Source of the DNA: Pseudomonadota bacterium
GTDB taxonomy: Bacteria > Pseudomonadota > Alphaproteobacteria > Rhizobiales > Hyphomicrobiaceae
Assembly (NCBI GenBank): GCA_023405815.1
Contig: JAEXXM010000032.1
Span: 1-34,811, forward strand
Direction: 5' to 3'
DNA: 34,811 nucleotides
Shown here: one piece after another, positions 8,265 to 15,394 of the stretch
Numbering within the stretch: the first letter of the stretch is position 1
How the letters are laid out: every line of letters begins with the position of its first letter
Program-made: the position numbers and the translations under genes
The notes under the pieces: generated by a model
The model's input: only the letters and a program-made list of their open reading frames with translations
What the model was told of the DNA's origin: nothing
The model's database searches: none

Positions 8265-9426
8265 GGCACACCTCTTCCGGGCCGCAGCCGCACGATTGTT
8301 TGACAGCAACCGCCAGAATCTCGCCGGGCGCGCGGTCCTGCACGTACGGCCGGCCGGTGCGCAGGCTCTCCTCGGCGCGGGCCAGCTCCCGGCCGAGATA
8401 GGCGGCATGATCGAGACGCGTGAGCAACCCGCGGTCGATGGCGGTCGCATAAAGGGCTGCCGGTGTTGCGCCCTCGATGACGCAGTCCAGCAGGCCAGGG
8501 TTGGTGTAGTGTTCCAGCGTCAGCCGCTCGTGCCGGAAATCAGGATAGACAACGAAGTAGCCCGCCGAATCGAGCACCAGCCGTTCCGGTTCTTTGCCCC
8601 GTGTTACCTCCACAGCCGGTGCGCCCACCGTGGTGGGGTATAGACCAGGATCGCGCCGACGCAGACGGTCGACCTCATCGACGATGGCGCCCTCGCCTTC
8701 TTCGCCGATACGCGAAACGAGCTCAATCTGCTGGCGGAACGCCTCGATCTCTTCCGGAGAGACGTTTCTGAGCACGGGGCGTTTGCCGCGCGCTCCGACG
8801 ATGCGCCCGCGCTCATCTATGCCCTTCTCAAAGAGGCTGTGCAGCGACTGTCCCGGCAAATGCCCGACGACCTTCTGCGTGTCCTCCCCGCACAGCAGCA
8901 GAAAGCGAATATGCGGGTTGCTCGCAATATTCTTGATCAGCCGCTCGATCCCCAGGTTCTCGGTGTGCATGGTGCCGACGATTGCCAGGCCCTCGGGCGC
9001 CACACTGCTGAGCCTCAACGCCAGCGATTCGCTGTTGAGCACGCAGACCGCCACCGGCGCGCGGTAGCGCAGCACGTGATAGTCACCCGGCAGTGGCGGC
9101 CAGCCTGCGCGTTCCTCCGACGCCTCGGTGGGGCAGAGGTCCAACCCCGCGCCCTCGTCGGGGAATGCCTCGACAAAGGCGTTGGCGGCGATGGCCGGAT
9201 AGCAAACGGCACAGCCGAGGCAATCGTATCGCTTCGGCTTGAAGACCGCGCGCGCCTCGGTCAGCTTATCCGCCAGCGCCTCCTTGCCAGCTGGCGTCGT
9301 CGCCAGCGCCTCTACCGTCTGCTGCAGGCACCCGCACTGGTGGCACTTGGCAGCGCCGATCGCGGCATCCAGTTGCTCTTGGACGATGGCAACCGCCGAG
9401 GACTCGCCTTTGTCCTTTTTACGCAT
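8254..9426 (-). CDS. MtrA-like (DUF4346-type) corrinoid methyltransferase-related protein with cysteine clusters
   Basis: This 390-residue protein carries a domain similar to subunit A of tetrahydromethanopterin S-methyltransferase (MtrA). Residues about 112-250 contain GDYHVLRYRAPVAVCVL, GTMHTENLGIERLIKNIASN, RFLLLCGEDTQKVVGHLPGQ and KGIDERGRIVGARGKRPVLR. His189 in VVGHLPGQS aligns with the MtrA histidine that ligates cobalt. Residues about 283-365 (LVLDSAGYFVVYP, EHYTNPGLLDCVIEG, RLDHAAYLGRELARAE) look like DUF4346. Added cysteines are C28/C31/C33, C69/C72/C75 plus C98-Pro (iron-sulfur-like spacing), and C379/C381/C387 at the C-terminus. It has no membrane anchor. It follows the ArsR gene by 3 bases. 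Methyl transfer is inferred; the substrate is unknown. Confidence 0.75.
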   Translation of the reverse strand: MRKKDKGESSAVAIVQEQLDAAIGAAKCHQCGCLQQTVEALATTPAGKEALADKLTEARAVFKPKRYDCLGCAVCYPAIAANAFVEAFPDEGAGLDLCPTEASEERAGWPPLPGDYHVLRYRAPVAVCVLNSESLALRLSSVAPEGLAIVGTMHTENLGIERLIKNIASNPHIRFLLLCGEDTQKVVGHLPGQSLHSLFEKGIDERGRIVGARGKRPVLRNVSPEEIEAFRQQIELVSRIGEEGEGAIVDEVDRLRRRDPGLYPTTVGAPAVEVTRGKEPERLVLDSAGYFVVYPDFRHERLTLEHYTNPGLLDCVIEGATPAALYATAIDRGLLTRLDHAAYLGRELARAEESLRTGRPYVQDRAPGEILAVAVKQSCGCGPEEVCHER

Positions 9427-9429
9427 CGC

Positions 9430-9813
9430 TTATCCCTGCACGCTCTCCAGGGCCTGCCGTATCAGCCGCCGCGCCAACGGACTGCGCAGCGAGTAGTAGG
9501 CCATCTTTCCGTCGTTGCGATATTTGAGGATCTTCAAATCCCGCAGCTTACGCAGGTGGTGCGAGGCGGTTGAGATGCTGGTCCCCAGCACGTGGGCAAC
9601 GTCGCACACGCAGAGTTCCTCGCCATCGCGGAGCGCATAGAGGATCTTCAGCCGCGCCAGATCGGCCAGCGCGGCAAATGTGCCGCGCATCTCCTCGAGC
9701 ACCCCATCGCTCGGCATCTGCGCCCGCAGCCGCCGCACAAGGTTTTCCTCAAAGCATGGGACGGCGCACGCGTCAGCGCGAAGGACTGACCCTTTTCTTA
9801 TATTCGTACTCAT
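9430..9813 (-). CDS. ArsR/SmtB metal sensor of the CadC type
   Basis: This 127-residue winged-helix repressor has the ArsR signature ELCVCDVAHVLGTSISTASHHLRKL. Its metal site resembles CadC of plasmid pI258: C16 and C20 in DACAVPC correspond to CadC C7 and C11, and C68 and C70 in ELCVCD to C58 and C60. In CadC these form the alpha3N thiolate site for Cd, Pb or Bi. CadC's extra alpha5 zinc ligands are not evident. It is the first gene of the operon with the MtrA-like, thioredoxin-like and CcdA-like genes, so the whole unit is probably derepressed by a soft metal or metalloid. The ATG at 9,811-9,813 lies inside a palindrome likely to be its own operator. Confidence 0.9.
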   Translation of the reverse strand: MSTNIRKGSVLRADACAVPCFEENLVRRLRAQMPSDGVLEEMRGTFAALADLARLKILYALRDGEELCVCDVAHVLGTSISTASHHLRKLRDLKILKYRNDGKMAYYSLRSPLARRLIRQALESVQG

Positions 9814-9826
9814 ATGAGAATGAATA
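9801..9826. promoter_or_regulatory. Probable ArsR/CadC-type operator overlapping the regulator start
   Basis: A perfect 10-base palindrome CTCATATGAG (9,809-9,818) is extended by imperfect arms (TATTCGTA on the left, AATGAATA on the right), giving a 26-base dyad. Dyads of this size are typical of ArsR/SmtB operators. It covers the start codon of the metal sensor gene, so binding would block the operon's promoter or initiation region. No other strong dyad is seen in the upstream 200 bases. Confidence 0.55.
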
Positions 9827-10043
9827 GCATGCTGCTGGATTGAAGGCTAGCGCAGTCTCATCCATCCCGAGATGGTGACCTCATGCAGCTATTCGCCGCC
9901 GTCGATGCGGTTCTTGCAGCCGACATCTTGGCTCCCAACGTTGGGTCGGCTCTTGCCCTCAGTAATCCATAGCGGCTGACGGCTACCCTGCGAGGTTGAA
10001 CGACAGGGTGGTAGGGCGATCGAAAAAAGTTTGAGAGCGGTTC
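9827..10043. other. Spacer between the metal-sensor operon and the next ORF
   Basis: This should contain the promoter of the minus-strand operon, but I cannot point to a convincing -35/-10 pair. A 29-codon plus-strand frame (9,883-9,972, MQLFAAVDAVLAADI at its start) is present but unsupported. Confidence 0.25.
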
Positions 10044-10382
10044 ATGCGCAGATTGTCGCGCGCCAGCGTCATCAATGACATAGAGCGCATCGTCAAGACT
10101 GCGGTCGTCGGCCTGGGCAAACACAAGTAGCAAACGAACGGTGTCGAATGCGTTCTCGACCGCCACAGCTACAATGGAGACATCTATAGCTTCGATATCG
10201 AAGTATTGCGTGTGCAGCTGCGAACAGCTCCGCGCCGCAAATGGCAGCTCTACATCATCACTGAATTCTGGCGCGACGAGGCAGGTGATACCGTGCGCAT
10301 GACGAAATGGCTGAAGGTTGCGACGGGCAAGTCGGCGGACGTGGTGAAATGGATCAGAGAGAACAAAGAATTGCCGGCTTGA
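10044..10382 (+). pseudogene. Small unknown ORF interrupted by an in-frame amber codon
   Basis: From ATG 10,044 the frame reads MRRLSRASVINDIERIVKTA and on to GLGKHK, meets TAG at 10,128-10,130, then continues open for 83 codons to TGA at 10,380-10,382. The second part looks like real protein: HSYNGDIYSFDIEVLRVQLR, RRKWQLYIITEFWRDEAGDT, KVATGKSADVVKWIRENKEL. It has no ATG of its own; in-frame TTG (10,206) and GTG (10,212) exist. Either it is a gene broken by one nonsense mutation, or the second part is a small gene with an unusual start. I do not recognise the family. Confidence 0.35.
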
Positions 10383-10527
10383 GAAGTGGAGGCCCACCCT
10401 GTTAGTCTGGCGGTATCGCTCCCGCCCAGTCCAATACCTGACGAACCGCTGGCGCTTGCCCCTGCAAGGCGCATTTCTTTCGGCTTCACATGAAATCGCC
10501 GCAGCAGTCTCTCGAAATGCTCCGTTC

Positions 10528-10860
10528 ATGATCGTGCTCAAAGCCCTCGGCCTCTTCGCCATCACCGCCGTGGCCGAGATCGTCGGCTGCTACCTTCCCT
10601 ACCTCTGGCTGAAAAAGGCGGGCGCGGCGTGGCTGCTCGTGCCCGCCGCCGTGAGCCTCGCCCTCTTCGTCTGGCTGCTCACGCTGCATCCAACCGATTC
10701 GGGACGGGTCTATGCAGCTTACGGCGGCGTCTACGTGGCGGTCGCATTGCTGTGGTTGTGGCGCGTGGATGGCGCCGCCCTCACAGTCTGGGACTTGGCC
10801 GGCGTTGCCGTCTCCTTGGTGGGAATGGGCATCATCGTGTGGGGCGGTTGGCAGACATGA
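10528..10860 (+). CDS. YnfA family (UPF0060) small membrane protein
   Basis: This 110-residue protein has four predicted membrane helices and the YnfA/UPF0060 signature: AITAVAEIVGCYLPYLWLKK near the start, HPTDSGRVYAAYGGVYVAVA in the third helix and GVAVSLVGMGIIVWGGWQ at the end. The family is related to small multidrug resistance transporters, but its physiological substrate is not settled. Length matches the E. coli protein (108). The stop overlaps the start of the MFS gene (ATGA), so the two are coupled. It is read away from the metal-sensor operon. Confidence 0.92.
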   Translation: MIVLKALGLFAITAVAEIVGCYLPYLWLKKAGAAWLLVPAAVSLALFVWLLTLHPTDSGRVYAAYGGVYVAVALLWLWRVDGAALTVWDLAGVAVSLVGMGIIVWGGWQT

Positions 10861-12077
10861 GCGCAGAGCCGCGTGAAGACGCGCGAGGACGCTGGTTCAC
10901 GCCCGGCGTCGCCGGCATCGGTGGCGCGAGCTTTCTTTCCGATGTTGGTCACGAGGTTCCGACCGCGCTGCTTCCCTCGCTGCTCACCAGTCTCGGCGCG
11001 CCGGCCGCGGCACTCGGTTTGATCGAGGGCATTGCCAATGGCGCCGCAGGCCTTGCCCGCCTCGCGGGCGGTCCCATCGCTGACGACCCCGAGCAGCGCA
11101 GGCGCGTGGCGGTGGGGGGCTATATCTCGACGGCGGTGTTCTCCTCGCTGATCGGCTTGGCCTCCACCGCATGGCAGGTCGGCGCGTTCCGGGTCGCGGC
11201 CTGGACCGCGCGCGGCTTGCGCGTTCCGGCCCGCAATGCCCTCCTCGCCGACGTCGTGCCTCCCAACGTCTACGGCCGGGCCTGTGGCTTCGAGCGAGCG
11301 ATGGACAATCTCGGAGCGATCGCGGGACCGCTGCTTGCGTTGGCGTTGGTGGGCCTGATCGGCGTCCGCGAGGCGATCCTTGTGTCTGTCGTCCCAGGGT
11401 TCTTGGCGGCAGCCGCCATCGTGTTCGCCATTCGCAGCGCCCCCAAGACCTCGGTGCGTCAATTTCAACGCATCCACATGCGGGTGCGTCCTTTGCTGCA
11501 GGGGCCGCTCGGCCGCTTGCTTGTTGCCATGTCGGTGCTGGAGCTGGGCAATGCCGCGGCAACGCTCTTCATCTTACGCGCGACCGACGCGCTTACTCCT
11601 GCCGCCGGATTGGATCACGCGACGCAAATTGCGCTGAGCTTATACGTCGCCTACAACGTGTTCGCCACGCTCGCCAGCGTCCCGGCCGGCTATCTCGCCG
11701 ATCACAAGCATCCCGTCCTCGTGGTCGCGCTCGGCGCACTCCTCTTCGCCGGAGCCTATATGGCCTTCACAAGCGCAACGCTCAGCCTCTTGATGGTCGG
11801 CTTCTCACTCGCGGGCATTGGCGTCGGCTGCCTGGAGACGGGCCAGCACGCGGCGGTGGCCGCCGTCGCGCCCGAAAACTTGCGCGGATCGGCGTTCGGG
11901 TTGCTCGCTGCGGTGCAGAGCTTTGGAGGATTCGCCGCCAGCGCCATCGCCGGCATCCTGTGGACCACGATCTCTCCGCAGGCGGCCTTCCTGTATCTCG
12001 CCGTCTGCATGGGTCTCGGCGCGATAGGCATTCTCGCTATGCTCAGTTTACATACCGATTCAGAATCCCGAGCGTGA
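10857..12077 (+). CDS. MFS transporter
   Basis: This 406-residue protein has about 12 hydrophobic segments and a major facilitator layout. The N-terminal motif SFLSDVGHEVPTALLPSLLT is typical of a subgroup of predicted efflux proteins. The central loop carries RIHMRVRPLLQGPLG, followed by the second six-helix half with AGYLADHKHPVLVVALGALL, a motif A-like loop. The substrate cannot be read from sequence. Coupling to a YnfA-type gene and position next to a CadC-like regulator suggest export of a toxic ion or compound. The stop overlaps a short GTG-initiated signal peptide frame. Confidence 0.88.
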   Translation: MSAEPREDARGRWFTPGVAGIGGASFLSDVGHEVPTALLPSLLTSLGAPAAALGLIEGIANGAAGLARLAGGPIADDPEQRRRVAVGGYISTAVFSSLIGLASTAWQVGAFRVAAWTARGLRVPARNALLADVVPPNVYGRACGFERAMDNLGAIAGPLLALALVGLIGVREAILVSVVPGFLAAAAIVFAIRSAPKTSVRQFQRIHMRVRPLLQGPLGRLLVAMSVLELGNAAATLFILRATDALTPAAGLDHATQIALSLYVAYNVFATLASVPAGYLADHKHPVLVVALGALLFAGAYMAFTSATLSLLMVGFSLAGIGVGCLETGQHAAVAAVAPENLRGSAFGLLAAVQSFGGFAASAIAGILWTTISPQAAFLYLAVCMGLGAIGILAMLSLHTDSESRA

Positions 12078-12154
12078 CACGGATTGCGAAACCGGCGATC
12101 CTATGTCTGATTTTGGCCCTTAGCGTTGCGGTCCCGACGGCAGCTTTCGGATGA
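12074..12154 (+). pseudogene. Orphan signal peptide: truncated exported protein gene
   Basis: A GTG at 12,074 overlaps the MFS stop (GTGA) and starts a 26-codon frame, VTRIAKPAILCLILALSVAV followed by PTAAFG and TGA. It is a textbook Sec signal peptide (basic n-region, hydrophobic core, small residues at the cleavage end) with nothing after it. The likely explanation is an exported-protein gene, once the third gene of the ynfA-MFS operon, whose mature part was lost by deletion at about 12,150. Confidence 0.5.
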
Positions 12155-12421
12155 GTTCTGACATGGCGTCGCCGCTACCGCGGTCCGGCACAAGTATACA
12201 TAACTGGAAGTCGGCTTGCCCATGATTGGCGAGGCGAACGGCATCGCCGACCACGTCCGCTAATCTGACCATTGCGTCACATTTTGATCTTTTCCGCCAT
12301 CCCGAGGTATCGAACGGTGCCATCGATCCTCACTTGCCCCGAGCAATAGCTGTTTGATGCGCGGCCGGCAGTGAGTCATCCGATCGATTGCATCTGAAGC
12401 CCATCTGACTAGCCGTGGCAC
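12155..12421. other. Non-coding or decayed stretch
   Basis: I see no credible gene, RNA or strong repeat here. It follows the truncated signal peptide and is probably residue of deletion or rearrangement. Confidence 0.3.
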
Positions 12422-12568
12422 TCAACTGCCTTCAGCTCGCACGAAGGTGATGAGGCCGGCGGTGTTCAGGCCGCGAAGCCACGACCTGTTCGTCCAGTAG
12501 CTGCCCTTCATAACGCGGCCGTCGCGCTCAATCTCAAGCCAGGCAGCGCCCTGGAACTCGCGCTGGCG
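12422..12568 (-). pseudogene. C-terminal gene fragment of unknown family
   Basis: On the minus strand an open frame bounded upstream by a TGA (12,569-12,571) reads RQREFQGAAWLEIERDGRVM, then KGSYWTNRSWLRGLNTAGLI and TFVRAEGS before its stop. There is no start codon at the beginning. The alternating hydrophobic pattern and GSYWTNRSW look like the end of a beta-barrel-like domain. It weakly recalls nucleotide-sensing barrel domains of antiphage effectors such as Cap15, but I cannot establish that. It is best treated as an orphan fragment. Confidence 0.35.
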
Positions 12569-12932
12569 TCAACGGCCGTTCTAGGCGCCAGTGCAGTGAC
12601 CCCGACGGGCTTCGCGTCCCTCAGGGTCGAGGGCTGTCCATGGTCGCAAATGCTCAATCTCCCAAGCAACCTCTGCCTCTCCGTCAAAAATGCGCCGACC
12701 GCGGACCGGTGCGGCCGGAGCTTTAGCCAGAAAGAGAGAGAGGCACGCTCCATCGAGTGCAGATCGCCTCGGGCCGACTAGGCTTATCAACGCAACCGTC
12801 AACCGTCCGATATCCAAGGCGCGACCGCGGCGTCGGGGATTCTCTTCTTCGTCTACGTCCACCGCGGCTTCCCGCCTTCGAATACGCGCCCGAGGAAGCG
12901 TGCGGGCGATCGATGGATTGAGCGCCTGGGGT
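12569..12932. other. Stretch without a recognisable gene
   Basis: Open frames run through this GC-rich stretch on both strands, but none has a supported start and none resembles a family I know. A minus-strand segment ending about 12,581 (RRIFDGEAEVAWEIEHLRPW within it) has somewhat protein-like composition and may be another fragment. Confidence 0.25.
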
Positions 12933-13136
12933 TCAATGACGTTGCCCATGCTTGTCGACTTCGACCTTGGAGTCGGGCTTGAGCTGCGGCGGCTTGTCAG
13001 CATCCGTCGTATTGCAGACCGGGCACGGCATCCCGGCGCCGCACTCGCAGCCACCGGGCAGTTTCCGGGACCACGGCCGGTCAGGGTGGTTCTCGCACGC
13101 CCAGCTGATGTCCCGGCATGCCACGCACTTAACCAT
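12933..13136 (-). CDS. Small cysteine-rich hypothetical protein
   Basis: This 67-residue protein has CVACRDISWACENHPDRPWS, then CECGAGMPCPVCNTTD and a charged tail ending VEVDKHGQRH. The paired CxxC-type motifs suggest a zinc-ribbon fold. Very similar short proteins (W-CE-HPD-PW, then CGCGGAG-PCP-CN) are widespread in Rhizobiales and their mobile elements, so I consider the gene real, though of unknown function. No strong ribosome site is visible before the ATG at 13,136. Confidence 0.65.
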   Translation of the reverse strand: MVKCVACRDISWACENHPDRPWSRKLPGGCECGAGMPCPVCNTTDADKPPQLKPDSKVEVDKHGQRH

Positions 13137-13201
13137 TGGACTGAGCGGAACTTTCTACGGGAGGCGGAATTTCCCCGCCGACGCTTCTGTGGAGAACGCA
13201 C

Positions 13202-13357
13202 ATGGATAAAGTGCGCGACGTCGCCCTCAGCAGCGAGCAGGTAGAGCGTCTCACTGAGATAATCCCCCAGGAAGCCGACGAGGCCAAACGGGAGGCCGTC
13301 GAGGCCACGGCCACGTGCAGTCTCGAAGACCGATTTGCGAACTGGGGCACCGACTGA
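13202..13357 (+). CDS. Small hypothetical protein, possibly frameshifted near its end
   Basis: An ATG with a GGAG ribosome site seven bases upstream starts a 51-residue acidic protein (MDKVRDVALSSEQVERLTEI, later CSLEDRFANWGTD). After its stop, a frame shifted by one base reads ELTAAPVAAVPGGKPAGKKG and KGLGAYA, ending at 13,437-13,439 inside the start of the next gene. That tail looks like a natural basic C-terminus, so the intact ancestor may have been about 78 residues long and coupled to the following gene. Confidence 0.4.
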   Translation: MDKVRDVALSSEQVERLTEIIPQEADEAKREAVEATATCSLEDRFANWGTD

Positions 13358-13425
13358 ACTGACGGCGGCACCCGTCGCCGCGGTCCCCGGGGGCAAGCCG
13401 GCAGGGAAGAAGGGGAAGGGGCTCG

Positions 13426-13779
13426 GTGCGTATGCCTAAGCTCGCCGATCAAGTTCGACAGTGCGTTGATCTCCTCTGCGCGGCTGGAGAGCCGGACGAG
13501 CGCGGCCAAGTCACAAACCCGCTGTATCATTGCCTCCTCACCCTCGCCGATGTTGAGCGCCTCCTGGCGGAATATGAGCTAAGTCAACTCCCAGAGACGG
13601 TGAACTTCGATCGCTGTCGGGTTCAATTCGATGCGCAGGAGAGCGGTCTTCCGAGCGTCGTCTTCGGGCGCGACCACTACGTAGAGGTTCCGCGCCTCAT
13701 TGATCGAGAAGCACCCCAAGTGCCAGACGCCGACGCTCTGCAGGCATCGATGCGGCGCAAGAAGGGCTTGTCGGTGTGA
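13426..13779 (+). CDS. Hypothetical protein
   Basis: This 117-residue protein starts at GTG 13,426 or ATG 13,432; the purine-rich GAAGGG at 13,415-13,420 fits the GTG better. The N-terminal half is helical (KLADQVRQCVDLLCAAGEPD, LADVERLLAEYEL) and the C-terminal half mixed, ending in a basic RRKKGLSV. No family is recognised. It overlaps the tail of the preceding small frame, consistent with an old two-gene unit. Confidence 0.5.
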   Translation: MRMPKLADQVRQCVDLLCAAGEPDERGQVTNPLYHCLLTLADVERLLAEYELSQLPETVNFDRCRVQFDAQESGLPSVVFGRDHYVEVPRLIDREAPQVPDADALQASMRRKKGLSV

Positions 13780-13989
13780 TGCGGATTTGAGCATGCTGTC
13801 ATCTGATATACGTGTTTCTGGTCGGTACCGAGGACATCCGTACGCTCTTGCCTTTCACTAAGGCCCAATCCCCGCTTCAACGTCTGACCTGCAGAAATAC
13901 TTCGCTCGCGCCCAGAAATAGCCTCTTGATCTGCGTCAAGCGTTGTTGTCTCGGCGAAGGGCAACGTATTGTCTTGGCGGAGGGCAAGG

Positions 13990-14301
13990 ATGGATCCGGT
14001 GAACACCGACCATATTGACCAAGCCCGAGCATCGCAGCGGGCAATAAGCCAAGCGTTCGACGGTGCGTGCGAGGAGCTAGATCTGGGCCTCGGCAGCCTC
14101 GACGTATGGAAGCGTGAGCGGCTCGCTCAGCTGATTCTGCAACTCGTCGAGGAAGGCGAAGCGGATAGCGACGTCCTCCAAAAGTCTGCGGTCTCACGTT
14201 TCAGGCATGACGTGTCTGAAGGTCTTCGACCGGTTGGCATGGATGGCTCCGGGGCCAAGCACGGATCGGCACTACGCGGATCTCGCGTCGATCGTGGATA
14301 G
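13990..14301 (+). CDS. Hypothetical helical protein
   Basis: From ATG 13,990 this 103-residue frame reads MDPVNTDHIDQARASQRAIS, then FDGACEELDLGLGSLDVWKRERLAQLILQL in consecutive parts, and on to EGEADSDVLQKSAV. This part is clearly protein-like and predicted helical. After about residue 72 (FRHDVSEGLRP onward) the composition changes and may be a shifted frame. No family or function is recognised. Confidence 0.45.
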   Translation: MDPVNTDHIDQARASQRAISQAFDGACEELDLGLGSLDVWKRERLAQLILQLVEEGEADSDVLQKSAVSRFRHDVSEGLRPVGMDGSGAKHGSALRGSRVDRG

Positions 14302-14343
14302 CGCGACTGGCTAGCTCCTATATGACCGGATCATAGGCATCCG

Positions 14344-14856
14344 ATAATCAGCATTAGCGGCCTTGCGTCGGCCAGCGACGGCAGAGTCGTGGGCAGTGCC
14401 CACGTTCTCGACGGCGATACGCTCGAGGTCGCTGGTGTCAAGGTAACACTTGAGGGGATCGACGCGCCAGAAATGGATCAGGTTTGTCTCACAAGCTAGG
14501 CGGAGCGTTGGGAGTGCGGCGAGATCGCAAAAGATAAACTCCGGGCCAAGATCGGTATGGCCACCGTCGAGTGCGAGCCAGAGGGGCGAGATCGCTACGG
14601 CCGTACACTCGCAATCTGCTCGGCGGATAACGTCGAACTCAACGGCTGGCTCGTCAGGGAGGGGTGGGCGCTGTCTTTCGTGCGCTATGGTGACCGCTAT
14701 CGAGCCGAGGAGAATGATGCGCGGGCTGCCAAGCGCACCCTGTGGTCAGGTGCCTTTATCGCCCCCTGGGACTGGCGGCATCGCGAGGAGAAGACCGAAA
14801 TCCTAGGGGCCACGCAGGTACCACTTAAAGCGCAGCGGCTTCTACTCCGACGCTAA
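14344..14856 (+). pseudogene. Thermonuclease-like (SNase) gene with an in-frame amber codon
   Basis: The frame reads VVGSAHVLDGDTLEVAGVKV, LEGIDAPEMDQVC, then TAG at 14,497-14,499, and continues in frame AERWECGEIAKDKL, RDRYGRTLAICSADNVELNG, WLVREGWALSFVRYGDRYRA, KRTLWSGAFIAPWDWR. These are the hallmarks of secreted staphylococcal-nuclease-like proteins, including the Asp of the active-site region and RYGR. The upstream signal-peptide-like region (ISISGLASAS) has no proper start and is preceded by a TGA. A product from an internal ATG at 14,557 would lack the first half of the fold. Confidence 0.75.
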
Positions 14857-15394
14857 GGCTCAGGCAGCCGGAACCATCCGGTCTCTGGATAACCTGACGA
14901 TCAAAAGACGCCATGCCGCGCAACGTCTGAGAGCCGCTGGCAGACGAGATCCAGCCGCATAAGGCATTCGTCGTTTGCCTCGTCGCCAGTCCGCACCGCA
15001 TCGCCGAGGTGCGCCGTCACCGCGCCATGATGCTCGCCGACCGCAACCTCGGGATTAGCGCGTTGTCCTAGCCTAATCCCAGCCCCGCGCACAGGGGCAG
15101 CGGCTCTGCGCCCCATCTAGTGATGGTGCGCGGGGGGCAAGGCACTAGCGGTGGCGAAGTCCTCGCCGGTCAAGGCCATAGCGACGGGAGTGCGGTGGCT
15201 GCGACCCAGAGGGCCTTATTGTTGAGAGCCGCTGGGACGAGGGCGCGAGAAAGTACCAATCCTCAAGGAGAGGCGACTTAAATTGCAGGACAGCCGTGGG
15301 AGCGTGCAGTCCCTAGGGGAACAGCTGCGTGCCGGTCCACATGCTATCGAACTCGCATTCCCAACAGCGAACCTCTCAGGGGCGATGATCGAAA
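14857..15394. other. Stretch without a complete gene
   Basis: A plus-strand frame without a start, ending in TAG at about 15,071, reads EIQPHKAFVVCLVASPHRIA then EVRRHRAMMLADRNLGISAL and could be a gene remnant. Otherwise I see no gene, RNA or repeat. The promoter of the methyltransferase gene at 15,395 should lie near the right end. Confidence 0.3.

Noticed and set aside
9858..10565. 235-codon minus-strand ORF
   Set aside because: Its residues have no family-like motifs, and it is antisense to the ynfA start and to a more protein-like plus-strand frame; I treat it as a GC-rich shadow frame.
12581..13396. 271-codon minus-strand ORF
   Set aside because: It overlaps the better supported 67-residue cysteine-rich gene in another frame, and its composition is that of a shadow frame; only its last 40 codons look faintly real.
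14901..15116. 71-codon minus-strand ORF
   Set aside because: A plus-strand frame in the same place has more natural protein composition, and neither has a supported start.
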